Assembly (NCBI GenBank): GCA_002633005.1
Contig: NMRA01000030.1
Location: forward strand, 972,304 to 1,036,303
Origin: Phoronis australis
Taxonomy: Eukaryota > Phoronida > Phoronidae
Reading direction: 5' to 3'
Length of the DNA stretch: 64,000 nucleotides
Shown: positions 24,301 through 36,031 of the stretch, piece after piece
Position numbering within the stretch: position 1 is the first letter of the stretch
Layout: the number at the start of each line of letters is the position of its first letter
Notes under the pieces: model-generated
Seen by the model: only the letters and a program-made list of their open reading frames with translations
Told to the model about the DNA's origin: nothing
Database searches by the model: none
Program-made: the position numbers and the translations under genes

Positions 24301-27300
24301 CTTCTGATGTTTAAATTGTTGGACAGTGCGAATGTATAGCGTTGATTCCCATCAGGGTTATTTTTGAGCTGAAGTTTACTCTTGGAAAGACTGTGATGTT
24401 ATTTATGAGGTCGTCCTCGCTTTAAATGTCACAGTTATTAAATAAATAATATTTTATTTCAGTAACAAATTGAAAGCAATTAAACATTTGCAAAGGTTCG
24501 ATAAACATCCGCTTCTTGCATGTATGGCTTAAAACATGACGTGGCCTGCTAAAGGAAGTTCTTTCATGTGCAATGACCGTGCCATACCATTATGAGATAT
24601 AACAGCATCGTGGTACATCAGCTCTGGTTAGATATGATTAACATTTTTGCCCTCTTGTCCAACCACTTGCAGTTCTAAGGCTGTTTTTATTTCAGTGTTG
24701 TCCCATTTCACTATGATTACAGCTGAACAATTTGATGGGGCCCATGGCTCTTATACAGAGAACACTACTGACTCCAGTCACAATGACACTATTCGTGAAA
24801 CTTATAACCATACAACCAATGTGTTGACGTCTCTTGACAACAACAAGGGCTTCACCACCTTACAACAGAACAAGTCAAGTTCTATCGGTGGGTAAAGTAT
24901 TTTTGTGTCCTTTATGCTGGAAGACATCGGGTCTGTTCTTTTTTATATTTATAAGAGCATCGACTGACAGGTCTATCAGCAAGATTGCTCTTCCAGAACT
25001 GAGATGTTGCTATAATAAGGTCGGGATGGTTGCTCCAATCCTATCAGCATGTCGCCATGTCAGGGGAAATTATATTTCCCTTGTCGGTTTATTTTTAAAC
25101 GTTTATTGATATTCTGATATTTCCTGCATACCAAATTGTGTTTTCATTTTCTTTTCCTAATAAGACTTTCTTTACTGAGAGGTGACGCTGTGTGCTGCGG
25201 CTAATTGAACAATCACAATCTCAGAAATTGAGAAGATTCACGTCATTTTCATTAACATACGGAACGATGAACAAATAAGATTATGCTGGAGAGGTCTTCT
25301 GCTTTCCAGGACTCTTGATATCTATTACAAACAATGCAAGCATTAGCGAATAATTTTAACACTTAAATCTGTATATGCTACTGCTTGGAGTTGAACTCAC
25401 AAAAGTGAATTAGTGTTACTTCGTTTGAGTCAAACTTTGTGCTGTTCTAGCAACAGTCACAATCATATGTTAATTCATTACGCCAGCTGGTATATTTGAC
25501 GTCAACTGATGAAGTGTCTTCCATTCTGGAACATCCAGATTGACTTTTTCAGTATTCTGAAATTTGCGTGGATTTCATTAAATGTTATTACCACAACAAG
25601 GCAATAACTTCTGAAAATACATTTAAATTAAAATAACAAGTATCATTTAACTTCACTTTTATAAGGAATGAAAGGTTTCATTCACGAAGGTTTTTTGATC
25701 TTTGAAGTCCATATCTATAAGTGTATTCTCATCATTCATAGTTCGACAACTCATGCTCCCATGTACCAATGTTCTCAGGACGGCTACCGTTATTTTACAA
25801 TCCCTCTATGTTTATGTTTATGTTCTCCCGTCTCGATAATCCCCCCCGTTCAAGAAGCCTGAACCTGATATTGAAACTTTCGGATTCCTGCCCGGCCCGA
25901 ATCTTACTGCTTCCATTGTAATTTGCGGGCCATTCCAAATTTTCTTTGTGCCAGATTATAAGACTTCATAAGTTATTCGTAAGTCGTGTGTTAAATACCG
26001 TAGCGTAACTTTTACATTCATCGTTTAAGATGTATTCTGGTCATATTTTTGCTTGGGTTTTATTAAATAAAACATACAACCAAAAAGCAATTGGTGTACC
26101 TCGAATAATCAAGAATGACTTATTCGAAATTTAGAAACAAACTTCTGTGTAGCTGCCGTCTCAATCACATGTAAACTAGCTGTGCACCCTTTGCCTTATC
26201 TAAAATCCGAATTGTTTCAAAGCCAAAACGAGATGGAATTGACTTCCACCTACGATTAACAGTAGTAGCTCATCTACTGCGGTTATTAAGGGGCCACTAC
26301 CCCTTTTCTTAGCTGAAAAGAGGCCCCTCCGATCAAAACACATTTCAAGTTGGCGTTCTCCCAGCTCATGAAAAAGTTGGCATTCTTTTCACTTCACCTC
26401 CTGGATATTATCGTCGTTATGCCTTTATGTGGACACCAAGAACTCCCACAAGAATTGGATTCGAACTAAAAAGGATTGCCACGCTGTTGGAAACATCAAA
26501 CATCAGTTTTGGGGTACACTGAAACGAGGTGACATGGCAATAGAAGAATATCTAGACGGGTGTCGTCAGGAATGAGAACATCGTCTAAGAAGAAGTTGGA
26601 TGGGAGGATAAAGAGGCTGGGGGTTTAAGGACTGACACTTTTCCAGTGATTGTTGAAAATACAATTAATTTGGAAAAGATGCATGTTCTAATAAAACAAA
26701 GCCAACTCAAAATTGTAACGAAATAATTAAGTCAATCCTCCTAACTTTTAGGATGTTTTCTTTGGATGATCTAATCCTTGAAAATCCCTTTTTTGTCTGA
26801 CTTTAAAACACCGATTGATGTTTTTTGAAATTTGTGTGTTTACTTGAACTGGGTTAAATTAAATATGCCCACAAGTGACCAGGTGACATCAATTTTGCAA
26901 TTGAACCACAGATGACGGTGCATAACTTCCTTTCGATTTGGCGCAGCTCCCCCAAACATAGTCTCGTGCGTTTATGTATCTTAAAGGCGTCGGTTCTGGA
27001 TTTAGCACTTTAGTTCTTGTGTCAGGCTCTCCAGTATGTCAACCGTCCACGAACGCAGGAGATGCGAAAAAGAGCGGCCTTTCGAACGTTTTGATTTGTC
27101 TCTGTTTTAGAAAAAGAGTCGTTTGGTGACGAACATCAATTGGGTACCTGGACAAAGTGGTCTGGTTGGTCAAAATGTGAGAAAGACGACCTCTATCGAA
27201 TTAAGAAGCGAGACTGCAGAGATTTGAGAACCGGAAAGCTGGCAGATGACTGCATAGGAAACAATATGACAATTCAACTCTGCAACTCAACCAAAAAGAA

Positions 27301-30300
27301 AAGTGAGCAGAATCTTCTCAATTTGCAAAAGCTTCACAAAAATATTGTCTATTGCAAGTTTATTTTCTAGGCATCATGTCATGCTAATGAGATGCATTTC
27401 CCAAACTTAAGCAAACTGCTACTTCAAGATCATTCGGTCAGCTTTAGATAATAGCGAGAGTTAGGAGAATCGAGAGCCGGATAATCATACGGTTTGGCAT
27501 TCAAGTGGAATTGGTATTTTAGAATTAATGAATGAAGCACCATTTATGTCCACTTTTGAGTAGCTGGACACAGTAGTGTTCATGGTCAAAATATCTGAGG
27601 GACGACCTCTGTCGGAAGAAGAAGAGATTCTGCAGAGACATGAGAACCGGGAACCTCAGAAATTTTTGCATTGCCGGAAGAAATTTTTCATTTTAGCCTT
27701 CCACGTCAACCACCATTGTGGGTAATTAACGTCGTGTCAGCATGCCGTAGATTCACGATAACATGATCCTCTGTATTTCTCTTTCTTAATGAGATCGCTC
27801 TACTTTTCTTCTGATGTTTAAATTGTTGGACAGTGCGAATGTATAGCGTTGATTCCCATCAGGGTTATTTTTGAGCTGAAGTTTACTCTTGGAAAGACTG
27901 TGATGTTATTTATGAGGTCGTCCTTGCTTTAAATGTCACAGTTATTAAATAAATAATATTTTATTTCAATAACAAATTGACAGCAATTAAACATTTGCAA
28001 AGGTTCGATAAACATCCGCTTCTTGCATGTATGGCTTAAAACATGACGTGGCCTGCTAAAGGAAGCTATTTCATGTGCAATGACCGTGCCATACCATTAT
28101 GAGGTATACCAGCATCGTGGTACATCAGCTCTGGTTAGATATGATCAACATTTTTGCCCTCTTGTCCAACCACTTGAAGTTCTAAGGCAGTTTTTATTTC
28201 AGTGTTGTCCTATTTCACTATGATTACAGCTGAACATTTTGATGGGGCCCATGGCTCTTCTACAGAGAACACTACTGACTCCAGTCACAATGACACTATT
28301 CGTGAAACTTATAACCATACAACCAATGTGTTGACGTCTCTTCACAACAACAGTGGCTTCACCACCATACAGCAGAACAAGTCAAGTTCTATCGGTGGGT
28401 AAAGCATGTTTGTGTCCTTTATACTGGAAGACAACGGGTCTGTTCTTTTTTATATTGATAAGAGCATCCACTGACAGGTCTATCAGCAAGATTGCTCTTC
28501 CAGAACTGAGATGTTGCTATAATAAGGTCGGGATGGTTGCTCCAATCCTATTAGCAAGTCACCATGTCAGGGGAAATATAATTTCCCCTGTCCGTAGATT
28601 TTTAAACGTTTATTGATATTCTGATATTTCCTGCATATCAAATTGTGTTTTCATTTTCTTTTCCTAATAATATTCTTTACAGAGGGGTGACGCTGTATGC
28701 TGCGGCTAATTAAACAATCACAATCTAAAAAATTGAGAAGATTCACGTCATTTTCATTAACATACGGAACGATGAACAAATAAGATTATGCTGGAGAGGT
28801 CTTCTGCTTTCCAGGACTCTTGATATCTATTACAAACAATGCAAGCATTAGCGAATAATTTTAACACTTAAATCTGAATATGCTACTGCTTGGAGTTGAA
28901 CTCACAAAAGTGAATTAGTGTTACTTCGTTTGAGTCAAACTTTGTGCTGTTCTAGCAACAGCCACAATCATATGTTAATCCATTACGCCAGCTGGTATAT
29001 TTGACGTCAACTGATGAAGTGTCTTCCATTCTGGAACATCCAGATTGACTTTTTTAGTATTCTGAAATTTGCGTGGATTTGATCAAATGTTATTACCACA
29101 ACAAGGCAATAACTTCTGAAAATAAATTTAAATTGAAATAACAAGTATCATTTAACTTCACTTTTAGAAGGAATGAAAGGTTTCATCCAGTAAGGTTTTT
29201 TGCTCTTTGAAGTCCATATCTAGAAATGTATTCTCATCATTCATAGTTTGACAACTTATGCTCCCATGTACCAATGTTCTCAGGACGGCTACCGTTATTT
29301 TACAATCCCTATGCTCCTCTATGTTTATGTTTATGTTCTCCCGTCTCGATAATCCCCCCGTTCAAAAAGCCTGAACCTGATATTGAAACTTTCGGATGCC
29401 TCAGCGGTCCGGAGCTTACTGCTTCTTTTGTAATTTGCAGGCCATTCCAAATTTTCTTTGTGCCAGATTGTAAGACTTCATAAGTTATTCGTTAGTCGTG
29501 CGTTAAATACCGAAGCGTAACTTTTACATTCATCGTTTAAGATGTATTCTGGTCATATTTTTGCTTGGGTTTTATTAAATAAAACATACAACCAAAAAGC
29601 AATTGGTTTACCTCGAATAATCAAGAATGACTCTTATTCGAAATTTAGAAACAAACTTCTGTGTAGCTGCCGTCTCAATCACATGTAAACTAGCTGTGAA
29701 CCCTTTGCCTTATCTAAAATCCGAATTGTTTCAAAGCCAAAACGAGATGGAATTGACTTCCACCTGCGATTAACAGTAGTAGCTCATCTACTGCGGTTAT
29801 TAAGGGGTCACTACCCCTGTTCTTTGCTGAAATGAGGCCCCTCCGATCAAAACACATTTCAAGTTGGCATTCTCCCTGTTCATGAAAAAGTTGCCATTCT
29901 TTTCACTTTACCTTCTGGAAATTATCCTCGATATGGGTTTGTGTAGACACCAAGAACTCCCACGAGATTTGGATTCGAACAAAAAAGGATTGCCACGCTG
30001 TTGGAAACATCAAACATCACTTTTGGGGTACACTGAAACGAGGTGACATGGCAATAGAAGAATATCTAGACGGGTGTCGTCAGGAATGGGAACATCGTCT
30101 AAGAAGAAGTTGGATGGGAGGATACAGAGGCTGGGGGGTTAAGGACTGACACTTTTCCAGTGATTGTTGAATATACAATTAATTTGGAAAGATGCATGTT
30201 CTAATAAAACAAAGCCAAATCAAAATTGTAATGAAATAATGAAGTCAATCCTCCTAACTTTTAGGATGTTTTCTTTGGATGATCTAAGCCTTGAAAATCC

Positions 30301-33300
30301 CTTTTTTTGTCTAAATTTAAAACACCGATTGATTTTTTTTGAAATTTTTGATTTTACTTTAACTGGGTTGAGTTAAAGATGCCCAAAGTGACCAGGTGAC
30401 ATCAATTTTGCAATTCAACCACAGATGACGGTGCATAACCTCCTTTCGATTTGGCGCAGCTCCCCCAAACATAGTCTCGTGCATTTATGTATCTTAAAGG
30501 CGTCGGTTCTGGATTTAGCACTTTAGTTCTTGTGTCAGGCTCTCCAGTATGTCAACCGTTCACGAACGCAGAAGATGCGAAAAAGAGCGGGCCTTTCGAA
30601 CGTTTTGATTTGTCTCTGTTTTAGAAAAAGAGTCGTTTGGTGACGAACATCAATTGGGTACCTGGACAAAGTGGTCTGGTTGGTCAAAATGTGAGAAAGA
30701 CGACCTCTATCGAATTAAGAAGCGAGACTGCAGAGATTTGAGAACCGGAAAGCTGGCAGATGACTGCATAGGAAACAATATGACAATTCAACTCTGCAAC
30801 TCAACCAAAAACAAAAGTGAGCAGAATCTTCTCAATTTGCAAAAGCTTCACGATAATATTGTCTATTGCTAGTTTCTTTCCTAGGCGTCATGTCATGCTA
30901 ATGATATGCATTTCCTAAACTTAAGCAAACTGCTACTTCAAGATCAATCGGTCAGCTTTAGATAATAGCGAGAGTTAGGAGAATCGAGAGCCGGATTATC
31001 ATACGGTTTGGCATTTAAGTGGAATTGCTATTTTAGAATTAATGAATGAAGCACCATTTATGTCCACTTTTGAGTAGCTGGACACAGTAGTGTTCATGGT
31101 CAAAATATCTGAGGGACGACCTCTGTCGGATGAAGAAGAGATACTGCAGAGACATGAGAACCGGGAACCTCAGAAATTTTTGCATTGCCGGAAGAAATTT
31201 TTCATTTTAGCCTTCCACGTCAACCACCATTGTGGGTAATTAACGTCGTGTCAGCATGCCGTAGATTCACGATAACATGATCCTCTGTATTTCTCTTTCT
31301 TAATGAGATCGCTCTACTTTTCTTCTGATGTTTATATTGTTGGACAGTGCGAATGTATAGCGTTGATTCCCATCAGGGTAACTTTTGAGCTGAAGTTTAC
31401 TCTTGCAAAGACTGCAATGTTATTTATGAGGTCGTCTCTGCTTTAAATGTCACAGTTATTAAATAAATAATATTTTATTTCAGTAACAAATTGAAAGCAA
31501 TTAAACATTTGCAAAGGTTCGATAAACATCCGCTTCTTGCATGTTTGGCTTAAAACATGACGTGGCCTGCTAAAGGAAGCTATTTCATGTGCAATAATCG
31601 TGCCATACCATTATGAGATATACCAGCATCGATGTACATCATCTCTGATTAGATATGATCGACATTTTTGCCCTCTTGTCCAACCACTTGAAGTTCTAAG
31701 GCAGTTTTTATTTCGGTGTTGTCCTATTTCACTATAATTACAGCTGAAAATTTTGAAGGGGTCCAGGGCTCTTCTACAGAGAACACTACTGACTCCAGTC
31801 ACAATGACACTATTCGTGAAACTTATAACCATACAACCGATGCGTTGACGTCTCTTCACAACAACAGCGGCTTCACCACCATACAGCAGAACAAGTCAAG
31901 TTCTATCGGTGTGTAAAGTATTTTTGTGTCCTTTATGCTGGAAGACATCGGGTATGTTCTTTGTTTATTGATAAGAGCATCGACTGACAGGTGTATCAGC
32001 AAGATTGCTCTTCCAGAACTGAGATGTTGCTAGAATAAGGTCGGGATGGTTGCTCCAATCCTATCAGCATGTCACCATGTCAGGGGAATTATATTTCCCC
32101 TGTCGGTAGATTTTTAAACTATTATTGATATTCTGATATTTCCTGCATATCAAATTGTGTTTTCATTTTCTTTTCCTAATAAGACTTTCTTTACTGAGAG
32201 TTGACGCTGTGTGCTGCGGCTAATTAAAAAATCACAATCTCAGAAATTGAGACGATTCACGTCATTTTCATTAACATACTGAACGATGAACAAATAAGAT
32301 TATGCTGGGGACGTCTTCTGCTTTCCAGGACTCTTGATATCTATTACAAACAATGCAAGGATTATCGAATAGTTTTAAAACTTAAACCTAAATATGCTAA
32401 TGCTTGGAGTTGAACTCACTTACAGTGAATTAGTGTTACTTCGTTTGAGTCAAACTGTCACAATCATATGTTAATCCATTACGCGAGCTGGTATATTTGA
32501 TGTCAGCTGAAGAAATGTCTTCCATTCTGTAACATCCAGATTGACTTTTTCGGTATTCTGAAATTTGCGTGGATTTGATTTAATATTATTACCACAACAA
32601 GGCAATAACATCTGAAAATACATTTAAATTGACATAGCAAGTATCATTTAACTTCACTTTTAGAAGGAATGAAAGGTTTCATTCAGAATTTTTTTTGCTC
32701 TTTGAAGTCCATATCTATAAGTATATTCTCATCATTCACATTTCGACAACTTATGCTCCCATGTACCAATGTTCTCAGGACGGCTACCGTTATTTTACGA
32801 TCCCTATGCTCCTCTATGTTTATGTTTATGTTCTCCCGTCTCGATTACCCCCCCCCCGTTCAAAAAGCCTGAACCTGATATTGAAACTTGCCGATGCCTC
32901 CCCGGCCCGGAGCTTTCTGGTTCTATTGTAATTTGCGGGCCATTCCAAATTTTCTTTGTGCCAGATTATAAGATTTCATAAGTTATTCGTTAGTCGTGTG
33001 TTAAATACCGTAGCGTAACTTTTACATTCATCGTTTAAGATGTATTCTGGTCACATTTTTGCTTGGGTTGTATTAAATAAAACAGATAACCAAAAAGCAA
33101 TTGGTGTAACTCGAATAATCAAGAATGACTCTTATTCGAAATTTAGAAACAAACTTCTGTGTGGTTGCCGTCTCAATCACATGTAAACTAGTTGTGTACC
33201 CTTTGCCTTATCTAAAATCCGAATTGCTTCAAAGCCAAAACGAGATGGAATTGACTTCCACCTGCAATTAACAGCAGTAGCTCATCTACTGCGGTTATTA

Positions 33301-35980
33301 AGGGGCCACGACCCCTGTTCTTTGCTGAAAAGAGGCCCCTCCGATCAAAACACATTTCAAGTTGGCTTTCTCCCTGTTCATGAAAAAGTTGCCATTCTTT
33401 TCACTTTACTTCCTGGGAATTATCGTCTTGATGCGTATATGTGGACACCAAGAACTCCCACAAGAATTGGATTCGAACAAAAAAGGATTGCCACGCCGTT
33501 GGAAACATCAAACATCAGTTTTGGGGTACACTGACACGAGGTGTCATGGCAATAGAAGGGTCGAGAGCATCATGTAAGAAATAGTTGGACGGGAGGATAA
33601 AGAGGCTGGGAGTTTAAAGACGGACACTTTTCCATTGATTGTTGAAAATACAATTATTTTTTAGAAGATACATATTCCAACAAAGTATAGCCAAATCAAA
33701 ATTAATTGTCATGAAATAATGAAGTCAAACATCCTAAATTTGAGGATATTCTTTTTGATCTAACCCTTGAAAAATGTCCTTTTTCTGTCTAATTTAAAAC
33801 GCCATTTGATTTTTCTTGATATTTGTGGGTTTACTTTAACTGTGTTAAATTAAAGATGCTCACAAGTGATCAAGTGACATCAATTTCGCAATTCAACCAC
33901 AGATGAGGGTTCATAACCTCCTTTCGATATGGCGCAGCTCCACCAAACATGGTCTTGTGCATTTATGTATCTTAAAGGCGTCGCTTCTGGATTTAGCACG
34001 TTAGTTCTCGTGTCAGGCTCTCCGGTATGTCAACCGTTCGCGAACGCAAAAAATGTGGAAGAGAGCGGGCCTTTCGAACGTTTTGATTTGTCTCTGTTTT
34101 TGAAAAAGAGTCGTTTGGTGACGAACATCAATTGGGTACCTGGACAAAGTGGTCTGGTTGGTCAAAATGTGAGAAAGACGACCTCTATCGAATTAAGAAG
34201 AGAGACTGCAGAGATTTGAGAACCGGAAAGCTGGCAGATGACTGCAAAGGAAACAATATGACAATTCAACTCTGCAACTCAACCAGAAACAAAGGTGAGC
34301 AGAATCTTATCAATATGTTAAGGCTTTACGACAGTATTGTCTAATGCAAGTTTCTTTCTCATGCGCCATGAGATGCTTTTCCCAAATTGAAGCGACTGTT
34401 TTTTCAACCGGTGAGCTTAAGCTAAAAACGTGAGCTACGAGAATCGAGAGCTGAATATTTATGAGGTTTTTTGTTTTCATTGAAGGGGAATTGTTATCTT
34501 AGAATTGATGAATCAAACACCATTTTGTCGAGTTTTGAGTAGCTGGTCACAGTGGTCTCTGTGGTCAAAATGTGGGAGGGACGACCTCTGTCGGATGAAG
34601 AAAAGACAGTGCAGAGACGTGAGAACCGAAAACGTGACAAATTTTTATAATGCCGGAAAAAATCTTACATTTCAGTCTTGCATCTCAACCACTAATGATG
34701 GTAATTAATATTGTCTCAGCATGGAGAAGATTCACTAAAACATAATCCTCTGTATTTCTCTTTTTTAATGCCGTTGCATTATTTTTCTTGTGCTGTTTAA
34801 ATTGTTGGACATTGCCAATGTACAACGTTCACTCCGATCAGCGCTATCTTTCAGTTTAAACTTTCTCTTGGAAAGACTGTATTGTTATTCAAGAGATCAT
34901 CCTCGCTTTAAATGTGACAATTATTATATAAATTATTGTTTGTGTCAGTAGCAAAGGGTCAGCAATTAAACACATCTAAAGGCTCGATAAACGCCCACCT
35001 CTTGCAAGTATGGTTTAGAACATGACGTGGTCTTGTAAAGGAAATTATTTCATGTGCAATTCAATGCGTCCTACCGTCATGCGATATACCAATATCGTGT
35101 GACATCAGCTGTGCTTAAAGAATAACATCTACATTTTTGCCCTCTTGTCAAGCCACTTGAAGTTCTAAGGCAGTTTTCATTTAAATGTTGTCCTCCTTTA
35201 CTATGCTTACAGCTCAACATTTTGATGGGGGCCAGCGTTCTTCTGCAGAGAGCGTTTCAGACTCCAGTTACAATGACACAATTCGTGAAACTTATAACTA
35301 CACAACCAATGTGATGACGGCTCTTCACAACAACAGTGCCTTCACCACCATAGACCAGAACAAGTCAAGCTCTATCGGTAGGTAAAGTATTTTTGTATCC
35401 TTTATGCTGGAAGACATCGGGTCTCTCCTTTTATTTTTAAATTGATGTTAGCATCGACAGACAGGTAAATCAGCAAGATTTCTCTTCGAAAACCGGGATT
35501 TTGCTATAATAAGGTCATTGTTGTAGCTCCTTTTCTATTGGTATGTTACCATGTCAGGCGGGAAATATATTCCCTGTATCGACAGATTTCTAAACGCTTA
35601 TTGATATTCGATAGTTACCTGCAGATCAACATGTGTATTTATTTTGTTTTCCTATTTAGACTTTCTTTACTGAAAGGTGACGGTGTATGCTGCCTAAATA
35701 AACAACCGCAAGCTCAGAAAATGACGATTCACAGGGTCATATTCATTAACAGACTGAACGTTGAATAACGAAAGTTATATTGCGGACGTCTTCAGCGTTC
35801 CAGACTCTTTGGTATCTGTTTCAAAGAATACAAGCATCAGCAAATATTTTTAAATCTTTTCAGTTTAAAAACTCAAATATGCTACCACTTGCAGCTGATT
35901 TCGAAAGAGTTAAGTTTTGTTACTTAGTTTTAGTCAAACTTTGTGGTGTTCAATCAAAAGTCCTCACCATTTTAAATTGA

Positions 35981-36031
<51 letters not shown>

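Noticed and set aside
33929-34219. 96-codon plus frame MAQLHQTWSCAF overlapping T6
   Set aside because: Out of frame with the TSP1 exon and reads through its acceptor; shadow of the array unit.
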